From positions 1 to 34,296 of the forward strand of contig JAUZFR010000101.1 in assembly GCA_030840335.1 (NCBI GenBank): a stretch of DNA of 34,296 bases, in the 5' to 3' direction. Made by a program: the position numbers and the translations under genes. The notes below the pieces were generated by a model, which ran no database searches, was not told the DNA's origin, and was given only the letters and a program-made list of their open reading frames with translations. This DNA is from Actinomycetota bacterium. GTDB lineage: Bacteria; Actinomycetota; Actinomycetes; Actinomycetales; Microbacteriaceae. How positions within the stretch are numbered: position 1 is the first letter of the stretch; each line of letters begins with the position of its first letter. Shown here piece by piece: positions 22,996 to 31,703 of this stretch.

Positions 22996-23031
22996 ATGCT
23001 GGCCGTACGCTTCTCAGGGGTCAGCCGGTGA
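22996..23031 (+). CDS. putative short upstream ORF coupled to DUF6049
   Basis: An 11-codon frame, MLAVRFSGVSR, begins exactly where transcription from TAGACT would start. Its TGA overlaps the GTG start of the DUF6049 gene (GTGA). The arrangement suggests a leaderless leader peptide whose translation carries ribosomes to the next start. It has no recognisable product function and could also be chance. Confidence 0.3.
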   Translation: MLAVRFSGVSR

Positions 23032-25100
23032 AGTGGAGAGCCGCGGGCATCCCGCTGGCCATCATCGTGAGCCTCACGATGCTCGGAACTGTGTCACCGG
23101 CGTCCGCCGCTGCCCCGACCGTCGGAGCAGTCGGAGTCACCCTTGTTCCAGCCGACTACGGCACGGCCGCCGCCGACCAGCCCCTCAAACTCGTCCTCAC
23201 GCTTGAGGACACGATTGGTGCCGGCATCAACGCCGGGACGGCCGAGATTACGGTCGACCGCTCCCCGATTGCAACTCGCGCCGGTCTGGCGAACTGGCTC
23301 TCGGGCGTGTCGAAGAGTTCCGTGGCGCCGACGAAGGTCAGAACGGTGTCCACACCGATCGTGCTCGGCGGAGGGAGCCAATCGATCGATATCTCCGTGC
23401 CCGCGAAGTCCCTGAAGTTTGGTACGCCGGGCGTCTACGCGATCCAGGCGACGGTCAAAGGCAACGGCACCACGATCGGCTCGTCACGATCGGCGATCGC
23501 CTGGAGGACTTCGACCGCAAACCCCGTTCCCCTCACAATCGCCGCACCGCTCACGATTCCCGCCTCATCCACCGACTTCATCAGTGCCAAGACCCTCGCG
23601 ACGGATACTGCTCCCGGCGGCGTGCTGACGAGTGAACTGAACGATCTCGCAAACACGCAGGTTGCCATCGGTATCGACCCGCGCATCATCGCCTCGATCC
23701 GTGTACTCGGCCGGTCCGCTCCCCAGTCGGCCATAGATTGGCTCATCCAGCTCGAGTCGGTCTCGAACGAGACCTTCCCGCTGGCCTGGGCGGATGCCGA
23801 CCTCACCGTCGCGCTGCAGTCCGGTTCCCGGAGGGTGCCGATCGTCAAACCCCTTGACTACGCGATCGACCCGACCCAGTTTGCGACGCCGACTGACACG
23901 GCGAGCGACGGGTCAACATCAACGCCCACCCCGACGCCGACGCCGACCGAGAATCCGAATGATCCGTCGCTCCCGACTTCGAACGACGACCTCATGCGCT
24001 TCAATTACACGATTCCGCGGGTTGGATGGCCGGCCCCCGACACCGTGACGAGCAGCGATCTGACGAAGCTCACGGCTTCAGGATTCTCGTCGCTCATTCT
24101 GTCGAGCAGCAACATCAAAGCGCCGAAGGACACCATGGGCGCGGCCGCGAGCGCGGGTTCGACATCCATCGCGATTTCCGACGACATCCTGTCCGGGTAT
24201 CTCAGCGATGCGGTGCAGTCGTCGAGTTCGGTCGCGGCATCCGCTCTCACGAAACTCACCACCTCACTCGACCAGCTGAGCGTCGAGTCGGCGGGCAATT
24301 CTCCCCCGCTTTTCGTCACGCTTCCACGTAACTGGCAGGATGACCAGCTCCAGCTCAATCGCACGCTCGCGGCCCTCTACTCCCGGCCGTGGATCACAAC
24401 GGGCAGCCTTGCGAATGTTCTGGCGACAAAAAAGGTGTCGGTCAAGATCGTCGACAAGCCGCAACCCGCTTCGCGCGTTGCGCTCGTGCGCTCCATGCTC
24501 GTTTCGGAAACCCGCGAGCGACGGTTTTCGGCGATCGTCGAGTCCCCTGAAGCGCTGACGTCGAGCAGGCGGCTGGCGCTTCTCTCGGTGCTCTCTGACG
24601 AGTGGCTCGACAACCCGACCGGTTGGAATACAGCTGCAAAAGGTTTCGTGACCGGTTCGGACGCGATCGTCAATTCTGTGCAGGTCGTCGACAGCAGCGA
24701 CGTGCTCTTCCTCGGCGCATCCGGTGCTCTGCCGATCACGGTCGGCAATCAGTATTCGCAGCCGGTGACCGTCTACATCACCGTGCGTCCGCGGAGCACC
24801 CTGCTGTCAATCGACCCCAAATACTCCTCGTTCGAGTTGAAGATCGACGCAAATTCGCAACGCAAAGCCCAGATCCCGGTGCAGTCGATTTCTAATGGCA
24901 AAGTGGTCGTCGACGTGAGCCTGTCTTCAAAGAACGGGCACGCGGTGGGCGTCACCAAGTCCATCAACACCGACGTTCAGGCGGCCTGGGAGACGGTAGG
25001 CACCCTGGTCTTCGGTGCTCTGGTGGTCGGGATCTTCGGATTCGGCATCTTCCGCAACATCCGCAGTCGCCGCAATCGTCGCAAGGCCGACGGTGAGTAG
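23028..25100 (+). CDS. DUF6049 family exported membrane-anchored protein
   Basis: A 690-residue secreted protein fixed by a C-terminal membrane helix. The signal peptide is MKWRAAGIPLAIIVSLTMLGTVSPASA over two stretches, with cleavage likely after ASA at about residue 27. A large extracytoplasmic region follows, interrupted by a Thr-Pro repeat linker (about 300-312). Then come a beta-rich part near the end (LPITVGNQYSQPVTVYITVRP) and the final helix (about 655-676) with a very basic cytoplasmic tail, RSRRNRRKADGE. This family stands immediately upstream of murJ in many Actinobacteria (Mycobacterium Rv3909), which implies a role in envelope synthesis. No activity is known. The GTG start at 23028 has AGGGG 7 bases upstream. 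Confidence 0.85.
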   Translation: MKWRAAGIPLAIIVSLTMLGTVSPASAAAPTVGAVGVTLVPADYGTAAADQPLKLVLTLEDTIGAGINAGTAEITVDRSPIATRAGLANWLSGVSKSSVAPTKVRTVSTPIVLGGGSQSIDISVPAKSLKFGTPGVYAIQATVKGNGTTIGSSRSAIAWRTSTANPVPLTIAAPLTIPASSTDFISAKTLATDTAPGGVLTSELNDLANTQVAIGIDPRIIASIRVLGRSAPQSAIDWLIQLESVSNETFPLAWADADLTVALQSGSRRVPIVKPLDYAIDPTQFATPTDTASDGSTSTPTPTPTPTENPNDPSLPTSNDDLMRFNYTIPRVGWPAPDTVTSSDLTKLTASGFSSLILSSSNIKAPKDTMGAAASAGSTSIAISDDILSGYLSDAVQSSSSVAASALTKLTTSLDQLSVESAGNSPPLFVTLPRNWQDDQLQLNRTLAALYSRPWITTGSLANVLATKKVSVKIVDKPQPASRVALVRSMLVSETRERRFSAIVESPEALTSSRRLALLSVLSDEWLDNPTGWNTAAKGFVTGSDAIVNSVQVVDSSDVLFLGASGALPITVGNQYSQPVTVYITVRPRSTLLSIDPKYSSFELKIDANSQRKAQIPVQSISNGKVVVDVSLSSKNGHAVGVTKSINTDVQAAWETVGTLVFGALVVGIFGFGIFRNIRSRRNRRKADGE

Positions 25101-26763
25101 CGTCCCGCCCCCGGACCTTCCGGAGTCCGCGAGAGCCAGCGGTGTCGGTCGCGCGAGTGCCCTGCTTGCCAGCGGCACCATCGTGTCGCGCGTACTGGGA
25201 TTCGTCAGCGTCGCGGTTCTGGCCCACACCCTGTTTACCCAGAGTGCACCGGCCAACGCCTTCACCATCGCCAACGGGCTGCCCAACAACATTTACGCGA
25301 TCATTGCCGGCGGTCTGCTCAGCGCAATCCTCGTGCCCCAGATCGTGCGCGCCGGGCAGCATGCCGATGGCGGCGAGAAGTTCATCAACCGCGTCGTGAC
25401 GCTCGGAGTCGTCTCGTTCCTCGTCATCGCGGTCGTCGCGACACTGTGCGCACCCCTCCTGGTCAATCTGTACGCCCATCAGACCACCGACTCCGCCCGC
25501 GGTCTCACACCACAGCAGATCTCCCTCGCCACCGCGTTCGCCTATTGGTGCCTGCCCCAGGTCTTCTTCTATGCGCTCTACAGCCTGTTCGGTGAGGTGC
25601 TCAACGCGCGCCGCGTCTTCGGCCCGTTCACGTGGGCACCGGTCGTCAACAACGTCGTGGCAATAGCGGGCCTTGTCACGTTCGACATCCTGTTCAGCTC
25701 GGTTGATGTGAAGGACGCGTCGACCTGGACCCCCGGCATGATCGCCCTGATTGCCGGCAGCGCGACCCTCGGTGTTGCCGCGCAGTCGTTCTTCCTTGTG
25801 TTCTTCTGGCGCCGCGCCGGGCTGCGCTACCGCCCGGAGTTCCGCTGGCGCGGCGTCGGGCTTGGCAAGGTCGGCAAGGCGGCCGGCTGGACCTTTGCGA
25901 TGATCCTGATCACTCAGCTTGCCGGCATCGTGCAATCGGATGTCGCGAGCCTCGCCGGCAGCGGACAACCATCCAATACCGTGCTGCGCAACTCCTGGCT
26001 CATCTTCATGCTGCCGCACGGCATCGTCACCGTCTCGATCGCGACTGCGTACTTCACGAGAATGAGCGGGCACGCGGCACGCAACGACCTGGACTCGCTG
26101 CGGCGAGACCTCACGTCTTCCCTGCGATCTATTGGGCTCATCCTGGTGTTCGCTGCGGTCGCGCTGATCGTGGTCGCCTACCCGTTTTCGGCCGTGTTTT
26201 CCACCGGAGGATTCGCAGAGACGGTGGCGATGGGCAACGTCCTCATGCCCTATCTCATCGGTCTGATCCCGTTCAGCGTATTGTTTGTGCTGCAGCGCAC
26301 GTTCTACGCGCTCGAAGACACCCGCACACCGTTCTTCTTCCAGACCTTCCAGTCGGTGCTGTTCGTGATCGGCGCCCTGATCGCCGCGACACTGCCCCGC
26401 GACCAGATCGCCATGGGAATAGCGATCGTAACCACCATTGCCGGTTTCGCTCAGACCGTCGTCGCGGCCACCCTCCTTCGTCGGCGCATCCATCGGATTG
26501 GCGCCCGACGCATCCTGAAGTCGTATGGCGTGTTCCTGCTCGCTCTCCTGCCTGCAGCGGCCGTCGGCGTTGCCCTTGATGGCGCGCTCGGGGCATTCAA
26601 CGGCGGGTTCGCGGTATCCGGAGTCGCGGCCGCGGTGTTGTCGATCGCCGTCATCGGCGGTGTGATGGCGCTGGTTTACGGCGGGATGCTGGTTCTGCTG
26701 CGAGCGCCGGAACTCCGCGACCTCGCCGCACCGATCGTGCGCCGGATCCGACGCAGCAGGTAG
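25093..26763 (+). CDS. murJ: lipid II flippase MurJ
   Basis: A 556-residue MOP-superfamily transporter that flips the peptidoglycan precursor lipid II across the cytoplasmic membrane. About 14 hydrophobic helices are visible. Typical segments are ASALLASGTIVSRVLGF at the N-terminus, NNIYAIIAGGLLSAILVPQI, an internal LPHGIVTVSIATAYFTRMS, and LQRTFYALEDTRTPFF (conserved YA.[DG]D.[KR]TP-type motif). The chosen GTG at 25093 overlaps the DUF6049 end by eight bases. A later start near residue 17 would also keep all helices. The long kinase-like C-terminal extension of the mycobacterial protein is absent. Confidence 0.93.
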   Translation: MSSVPPPDLPESARASGVGRASALLASGTIVSRVLGFVSVAVLAHTLFTQSAPANAFTIANGLPNNIYAIIAGGLLSAILVPQIVRAGQHADGGEKFINRVVTLGVVSFLVIAVVATLCAPLLVNLYAHQTTDSARGLTPQQISLATAFAYWCLPQVFFYALYSLFGEVLNARRVFGPFTWAPVVNNVVAIAGLVTFDILFSSVDVKDASTWTPGMIALIAGSATLGVAAQSFFLVFFWRRAGLRYRPEFRWRGVGLGKVGKAAGWTFAMILITQLAGIVQSDVASLAGSGQPSNTVLRNSWLIFMLPHGIVTVSIATAYFTRMSGHAARNDLDSLRRDLTSSLRSIGLILVFAAVALIVVAYPFSAVFSTGGFAETVAMGNVLMPYLIGLIPFSVLFVLQRTFYALEDTRTPFFFQTFQSVLFVIGALIAATLPRDQIAMGIAIVTTIAGFAQTVVAATLLRRRIHRIGARRILKSYGVFLLALLPAAAVGVALDGALGAFNGGFAVSGVAAAVLSIAVIGGVMALVYGGMLVLLRAPELRDLAAPIVRRIRRSR

Positions 26764-26836
26764 CGTAAATCCCAGCGCACCGGTGGTCGGATTGGAAGCC
26801 CCTCCACTCAATCGGCGCACTGGAATAGCGCAACCC

Positions 26837-26842
26837 TACAAT
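26837..26842 (+). promoter_or_regulatory. -10 element TACAAT of trxB-trxA
   Basis: TACAAT (5 of 6 to consensus) lies 41 bases before the GTG of trxB. No clear -35. The gap 26764-26883 otherwise shows a weak bulged hairpin (GATTG ... CAATC, 26790-26812) that may end murJ transcription. No sigM-like gene is present. Confidence 0.5.
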
Positions 26843-26883
26843 TGGTTGTACCGGTTACGAATACTCTCGAGGAGCTGCTTCAC

Positions 26884-27840
26884 GTGCGTCAGGTAATCAT
26901 CATCGGGTCGGGTCCGGCCGCTTACACAGCCGCAATCTACGCGGCACGAGCCAGCCTCAAGCCCCTGCTGATCGCGAGTTCGGTCGAGGCGGGTGGCGAA
27001 CTCATGAAGACCACTGAGGTCGAGAATTACCCCGGATTCCCGGACGGCATCCAGGGCCCGGAGCTCATGATGCAGATGCAGGCCCAGGCCGAGCGGTTCG
27101 GCACAGAGATCATCCTCGACGACGTCGTTTCCCTCGACCTGAAGGACGAGATCAAGCACGTCACACTCGGCAATGGCGACACGTACGACGCGCTGGCCGT
27201 GATCTTTGCTACGGGTTCCGCCTACCGCAAGCTCGGCCTTGAGGACGAAGAGCGCATGAGCGGTCACGGCGTCTCCTGGTGTGCGACCTGCGACGGATTC
27301 TTCTTCCGCCAGAAGACCATTGCCGTAGTCGGCGGCGGTGACTCGGCGATGGAAGAAGCGACGTTCCTCACGAAGTTCGCCGACAAGGTCTACGTGATCC
27401 ACCGCGGCGACACGCTGCGTGCATCCCAGGTCATGCAGGATCGCGCGAGAGCCAACCCGAAGATCGAGTTCCTGCTCAACAAGACCGTCGAGCACATTTA
27501 TGGCGACTCGCTCGTCACGGGTATCGGCATTGTCGACACCATTGACGGCACCGAGACGACGATGGATGTCAGCGGGCTCTTTATCGCGATCGGCGCGGAC
27601 CCCCGTACCCACCTCGTCCACGGCCAGCTGGACCTCACAAGCCTCGGAACGATTGCCGTCGAGGGTCGCAGCTCCCGCACCAATCTCCCCGGGGTATTCG
27701 CCGCCGGGGACGTCATCGATCCCACCTATCGCCAGGCAGTGACTGCCGCGGGTTCGGGCACGGTTGCCGCTCTCGACACCGAGCACTACCTCGCCGGACT
27801 TCCCAAGTCGGTCACCGAAGCTGTTCCGGTCGGCGCCTGA
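26884..27840 (+). CDS. trxB: thioredoxin reductase
   Basis: A 318-residue low-molecular-weight flavoenzyme that passes electrons from NADPH through FAD and a disulfide to thioredoxin. The FAD site is GSGPAAYTAAIYAAR (8-22). The redox motif is CATC (C133, C136) in SWCATCDGFFF. The NADPH site is VVGGGDSAMEEATFL, and the C-terminal FAD motif is FAAGDVIDPTYRQAVTAAGSG. The GTG at 26884 is preferred because GAGGAG stands 9 bases before it and it begins directly with RQVIIIGSG. A TTG further upstream would add 14 unusual residues. trxA follows, so the pair forms the main thiol-disulfide system. Confidence 0.96.
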   Translation: MRQVIIIGSGPAAYTAAIYAARASLKPLLIASSVEAGGELMKTTEVENYPGFPDGIQGPELMMQMQAQAERFGTEIILDDVVSLDLKDEIKHVTLGNGDTYDALAVIFATGSAYRKLGLEDEERMSGHGVSWCATCDGFFFRQKTIAVVGGGDSAMEEATFLTKFADKVYVIHRGDTLRASQVMQDRARANPKIEFLLNKTVEHIYGDSLVTGIGIVDTIDGTETTMDVSGLFIAIGADPRTHLVHGQLDLTSLGTIAVEGRSSRTNLPGVFAAGDVIDPTYRQAVTAAGSGTVAALDTEHYLAGLPKSVTEAVPVGA

Positions 27841-27898
27841 CGCTCACGTTCTCCAACGGATTTAGCAAGACCAAACTCCACGAAAGGTAAGAGAAGAA

Positions 27899-28225
27899 AT
27901 GTCTAACGCAAAGGCAGTGACGGACGACTCGTTCCAGGTTGACGTCCTCGACTCGGGCGACACAATCATGGTCGACTTCTGGGCGGAATGGTGCGGCCCG
28001 TGTCGCGCCGTATCCCCGATCCTCGACCAGATCGCATCCGAGCACGCCGACAAGATCAAGGTCGTCAAGCTCAACGTTGACGACAACCCGCAGATGGCGA
28101 TGAAGTACCAGATCACGTCGATCCCCGCGATGAAGGTATTCCGCGGCGGAGAGGTCGTCAAGACGGTCATCGGCGCGAAGCCCAAGCCGGCCCTCGAGGC
28201 CGACCTGGCGGAGTTCCTCGCGTAA
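27899..28225 (+). CDS. trxA: thioredoxin
   Basis: A 108-residue thioredoxin, the small disulfide reductant of the cytoplasm. The active site WCGPC is at 31-35, with the conserved buried Asp in VDFWAEW and cis-proline in SIPAMKVF (ITSIPAMKVF). The C-terminal helix ends ALEADLAEFLA. AGGTAAGAGAAGA precedes the ATG. It is last in trxB-trxA and followed by a strong intrinsic terminator. Confidence 0.97.
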   Translation: MSNAKAVTDDSFQVDVLDSGDTIMVDFWAEWCGPCRAVSPILDQIASEHADKIKVVKLNVDDNPQMAMKYQITSIPAMKVFRGGEVVKTVIGAKPKPALEADLAEFLA

Positions 28226-28246
28226 CAGCGCTTAGCGCACACGCGG

Positions 28247-28289
28247 AACGGCCGCCCAGACACTGCTCTGGGCGGCCGTTTTCGTTTAA
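28247..28289 (+). terminator. intrinsic terminator of trxB-trxA
   Basis: AACGGCCGCCCAGA (28247-28260) and TCTGGGCGGCCGTT (28267-28280) form a perfect 14-bp stem with a six-base loop, followed by TTCGTTT, a U-rich tail. Confidence 0.93.
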
Positions 28290-28328
28290 ACCCATACTCT
28301 TGAAGGCAACACAGCGAACGGAACGGGC

Positions 28329-29633
28329 ATGACTAATCAGGGCAACAACCTCGATCGGTGGTACGACAGCTACGCGCAGCGCACGGCCGGTCTGGCCGCC
28401 TCCGAGGTGCGCGCCCTGTTCGCCGTTGCCTCGCGACCCGAGGTGGTTTCGCTCGCAGGTGGCATGCCGTTTGTGTCCGCCCTGCCGCGCGACCTCGTCA
28501 CGGGCGCGATGGAGCGGGTCATGCGCGAGAACGGTCCCGTTGCTCTCCAATACGGTTCCGGCCAGGGCGCTCCGATGTTGCGCGAGCACATCCTCGAGGT
28601 GATGGCACTCGAGGGCATCCGGGGAAGCGTGGATGACGTGGTTGTGACGACCGGTTCGCAGCACGCTCTCGAGCTAGTGTCGAAGATCTTCCTCGACCCC
28701 GGCGATGTCGTGCTCGCCGAGGGTCCGAGCTATGTGACCGCGATGGTCGTCTTCAAGTCGTTTCAAGCACAGGTCGAACACGTCGCGACGGATGACGACG
28801 GGCTGGTGCCGGCGGCGCTTCGAGAGCGTATCGCCCGGTTGAAAGCGGATGGCAAGCGCATCAAGTTCCTGTACACGGTGCCGACGTTCAGTAATCCGTC
28901 CGGAGTGACGCTGTCCTGGGAGCGCAGGCTCGAAGTGCTTGAAATCGCGCGTTCGAACGGCATTCTGGTGCTCGAGGACAATCCGTATGGCTTGCTCTAC
29001 TTCGATTCGCCCCCACCGCACGCGATGCGGTCGGTTGAGGAGGAGGGCGTTGTCTATCTCGGAACGTTCTCCAAGACGCTCGCACCGGGCTTCCGGGTGG
29101 GCTGGGCGCTCGCTCCACACGCCATCCGGGAGAAGCTCATCCTCGCGAACGAGGCGGCGGTGCTGTCGCCGAGCTCGTTCACCCAGCTGATCATCTCCGA
29201 ATATCTCTCCACCGCGGACTGGCGCGGCCAGATCGATACCTTCCGCAATGTCTACCGCGAGCGACGCGATGCCATGCTGCAGGCGCTCGGCGACTACCTG
29301 CCCGACCTCAGCTGGACCGTCCCGCACGGCGGGTTCTATGTCTGGCTCAAGCTGCCCGACAACATCGACAGCAAGTCGATGCTTCCGCGTGCGGTCAAGG
29401 AACTCGTCGCCTACACGCCCGGTACAGCCTTCTACGCGAACGGCGATGGGCGCAATTTCATGCGCCTTGCCTTCTGTTATCCGACTCCGGACTTCATTCG
29501 CGAGGGCATCCGTCGGTTGTCCACGGTGATCAACGGCGAGCTCGAGTTGCTGAATACGTTCTCGCAGACTTCGCCGCTCGCGACGATACGACCCGAGCAC
29601 AACAATATCAGCCCTCCCGCGAATCTGGGCTAG
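28329..29633 (+). CDS. PLP-dependent aminotransferase, LysN/2-aminoadipate type
   Basis: A 434-residue fold-type I aminotransferase of the MocR-catalytic/LysN group. Substrate binding includes LAGGMPF (about 43-49) and LQYGSGQGAPMLREHI (about 72-87). The cofactor face has TTGSQHALELV, FSNPSGVTLSWERR, LEDNPYG (Asp of the PLP nitrogen) and the Schiff-base lysine in LGTFSKTLAPGFRVGW. There is no GntR DNA-binding domain. The C-terminus has a non-conserved 25-residue extension (LATIRPEHNNISPPANLG). Specificity cannot be told from sequence. The D-Ala-D-Ala-ligase-like gene follows after 6 bases, so a role in supplying an amino acid for the wall is possible but unproven. Confidence 0.87.
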   Translation: MTNQGNNLDRWYDSYAQRTAGLAASEVRALFAVASRPEVVSLAGGMPFVSALPRDLVTGAMERVMRENGPVALQYGSGQGAPMLREHILEVMALEGIRGSVDDVVVTTGSQHALELVSKIFLDPGDVVLAEGPSYVTAMVVFKSFQAQVEHVATDDDGLVPAALRERIARLKADGKRIKFLYTVPTFSNPSGVTLSWERRLEVLEIARSNGILVLEDNPYGLLYFDSPPPHAMRSVEEEGVVYLGTFSKTLAPGFRVGWALAPHAIREKLILANEAAVLSPSSFTQLIISEYLSTADWRGQIDTFRNVYRERRDAMLQALGDYLPDLSWTVPHGGFYVWLKLPDNIDSKSMLPRAVKELVAYTPGTAFYANGDGRNFMRLAFCYPTPDFIREGIRRLSTVINGELELLNTFSQTSPLATIRPEHNNISPPANLG

Positions 29634-29639
29634 GAGACC

Positions 29640-30608
29640 ATGAACACCACAAACAAGGCCCGCGTGGTCGTACTGGCCGGCGGAATCTCACACGAACGGG
29701 ATGTCTCGCTTCGCTCGGGACGCCGAGTAGCCGACTGCCTCGCCGAACACGGCATCGAGGTCGAACTTCTGGATCCGGATGGGTCGCTGCTCGCGCACCT
29801 GCGTGAAACCCGTCCGGATGTCGTGTGGCCCGCCCTGCATGGCGCCAGCGGCGAAGACGGAGCGCTCCGCGGCCTGCTCGAGTTCATGGGCATCCCCTTC
29901 GTCGGATCGCGATCGGATGCCGCCCGACTCGCCTGGGACAAGCCCACCGCCAAAGTGCTCGTCGCTCGCGCGGGCGTGTCGACACCGCGCTCGATCACCC
30001 TCCCGCGCGAGGCCTTCCGTGAGCTCGGTGCCGGCAGCGTTCTCGACAGCATTTCGGACGAGCTCCCGATGCCGGTCGTGGTGAAGCCGGCGCAGGGCGG
30101 GTCCGCCCAGGGGGTCACGCTCGTCGACAACATCGCCGATCTCCCTCGCGCTATGGTCGACGCCTATACCTATTGCGACGTTGCCCTCATCGAACAGAAG
30201 ATCGTCGGCACGGAGATCGCCATCGGCATCATCGACACCGGGGATGGCCCTGTCGCCCTGCCCGCCGTTGAGATCGAACCAGTGTCCGGCGTGTACAGCT
30301 TCGAGGCCCGGTACAACGCGGGGGAGACGCGGTTCTACACGCCCGCGAGAATCTCTGACGAAGTTGCCGCTCGCGCCGCCGACGCCGCAATCGCCGCGCA
30401 CACAGCTCTCGGCCTTCGGCACATCTCGCGCGTCGATCTGATGATCGATCGAGCGGGTACGCCGTGGTTCCTCGAGGCGAACGTGCTCCCAGGCCTCACC
30501 GAGACGTCACTTCTGCCGCAAGCCCTCGAAGCAGCAGGCCACGACCTTGGCTGGGTCTACTCCGCCCTGGCCGACGCAGCGAAGGCCGACGCGGTGGCCG
30601 GCCGCTGA
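29640..30608 (+). CDS. D-alanine--D-alanine ligase-like ATP-grasp protein
   Basis: A 322-residue ATP-grasp ligase of the Ddl family. It has the N-terminal signature GGISHERDVSLRSG (14-27), the LHGASGEDGALRGLLEFMGIPFVGS motif (about 67-91), ATP-binding KPAQGGSAQGV, and the metal site EANVLPGLTETSLLPQ. Canonical Ddl reads ExNTxPGMT, so the acid is kept but the following residues differ. It may be a second, specialised Ddl paralog. The main ddl usually sits elsewhere with murC or murF genes, and I cannot see that here. AGGAG overlaps the upstream stop and serves its ATG. It is convergent with parB. Confidence 0.85.
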   Translation: MNTTNKARVVVLAGGISHERDVSLRSGRRVADCLAEHGIEVELLDPDGSLLAHLRETRPDVVWPALHGASGEDGALRGLLEFMGIPFVGSRSDAARLAWDKPTAKVLVARAGVSTPRSITLPREAFRELGAGSVLDSISDELPMPVVVKPAQGGSAQGVTLVDNIADLPRAMVDAYTYCDVALIEQKIVGTEIAIGIIDTGDGPVALPAVEIEPVSGVYSFEARYNAGETRFYTPARISDEVAARAADAAIAAHTALGLRHISRVDLMIDRAGTPWFLEANVLPGLTETSLLPQALEAAGHDLGWVYSALADAAKADAVAGR

Positions 30609-30666
30609 CGACGCGGCGACTTCCACGCCTCGTTTCTCACCGCGACCGCGCCTTCCAAGGAGGAGG

Positions 30667-30717
30667 ATGCTGTGTGGGGGATGTTTTGTGAAATGCCGCT
30701 CTGATCAGGGATTTTGA
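30667..30717 (+). other. possible cysteine-rich micro-ORF in ddl-parB gap
   Basis: A strong AAGGAGGAGG (30657-30666) abuts an ATG opening a 16-codon frame, MLCGGCFVKCRSDQGF. A GTG five bases past the purine run opens another short frame (10 codons). Spacing to the ATG is too short for ideal initiation. The 135-base gap 30609-30743 has no clear terminator. Only a CTGATCAG palindrome is seen besides this. Confidence 0.2.
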
Positions 30718-30743
30718 TACCGTAGCACGACGGGCTGAGCGAG

Positions 30744-31703
30744 CTATCTCCGAGCGCCGAAGCCGTCCATGCCGATTTCGGTAAGTATCCGATTGAGGTC
30801 GCCGACGGTGGCGAAGTCGATGACGATGGTGCCCTTGGTTGCCCCGAGGGTGACCTTGACCCGAGTGTTGAGCCGATCGCCAAGGCGCTCTGCGACCTCG
30901 TCGAGATGACCCTGCCGCCCACCGGCGAGTGGCTTGACGCGCTTCGGTTTTGGCGAGGCCAGACCGGCTGCGGCCTCTGCCGCCCGAACGGACAGGTCTT
31001 CGTTGATGATCTTGTCGGACAGCCGCTCCATGGCTTCGGTGTCGACTACACCGAGGATCGCCCGCGCGTGTCCGGCGCTCAAGACTCCGGCCGCGACCTT
31101 CTGCTGGATGGATGCCGGCAGCTTGAGCAGGCGAATCGTGTTCGTGATCTGGGGGCGCGATCGCCCGATGCGCTCGGCCAGCTGTTCCTGTGTGATGCCG
31201 AAGTCGCTGAGCAACTGCTGGTAAGCGGATGCCTCTTCCAGCGGATTCAGGTTCGCACGATGCAGGTTCTCGAGGAGCGCATCGCGAAGCATGTTCTCAT
31301 CGGCGGTGTTCTTGATGACCGCGGGGATCGAGTCGAGGCCGAGCTGCTTTGTGGCCCGAAGCCGTCGCTCGCCCATGATCAGTTCGTATTGCGGGCCACC
31401 CTCGACCGCGCCGACCAGGGGACGGACCACAATCGGCTGCAGCACGCCGATCTCGCGGATCGACACGACCAGTTCTGCGAGCTCCTCGTCCCGGAACTCC
31501 GTACGCGGCTGCTGAGGGTTGGGAATGATGTCGTCGGGCGAGATATTGGCCAGCCGGGCTCCCGGCACGGTGACGAGATCCTCGTTCGGCAGACGACCGT
31601 CGGGGAAGAAGACGTCGACCGGTCGATCGGCAGTCGGATCATCCTGCACGGGAATCAGCGCGCCAATGCCACGGCCAAGTCCTGTGCGTCGCGGTGTTGC
31701 CAT
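30744..31703 (-). CDS. parB: chromosome partitioning protein ParB
   Basis: A 319-residue CTPase clamp that loads at parS sites and spreads on DNA to segregate origins. The N-terminal lead RTGLGRGIGALIP (6-18) is the ParA-interacting region. The CTP-binding ParB/Srx domain spans about 48-140 with GERRLRA (111-117) and ENLHRANLNPLEEA. The helix-turn-helix is GITQEQLAERIGRSRPQITNTIRLL (about 169-193). The C-terminal dimer domain is FATVGDLNRILTEI. Its ATG overlaps the parA stop by one base (TAATG). Two parS sites lie within 1.7 kb, next to parA and rsmG. Confidence 0.97.
   Translation of the reverse strand: MATPRRTGLGRGIGALIPVQDDPTADRPVDVFFPDGRLPNEDLVTVPGARLANISPDDIIPNPQQPRTEFRDEELAELVVSIREIGVLQPIVVRPLVGAVEGGPQYELIMGERRLRATKQLGLDSIPAVIKNTADENMLRDALLENLHRANLNPLEEASAYQQLLSDFGITQEQLAERIGRSRPQITNTIRLLKLPASIQQKVAAGVLSAGHARAILGVVDTEAMERLSDKIINEDLSVRAAEAAAGLASPKPKRVKPLAGGRQGHLDEVAERLGDRLNTRVKVTLGATKGTIVIDFATVGDLNRILTEIGMDGFGARR

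Noticed and set aside
23925-23965. Thr-Pro repeat in DUF6049 as a fusion junction
   Set aside because: The parts on both sides belong to one exported protein with a single signal peptide and one C-terminal helix. The repeat looks like a flexible linker.
24964-26820. 618-codon open frame on the minus strand
   Set aside because: It is the antisense of murJ. Its translation is a charged, Arg/Asp/His-rich shadow with no domain, while the plus strand gives a clear 14-helix flippase.
26836-27786. 316-codon open frame on the minus strand
   Set aside because: It is the shadow of trxB, which carries the FAD, NADPH and CATC motifs.
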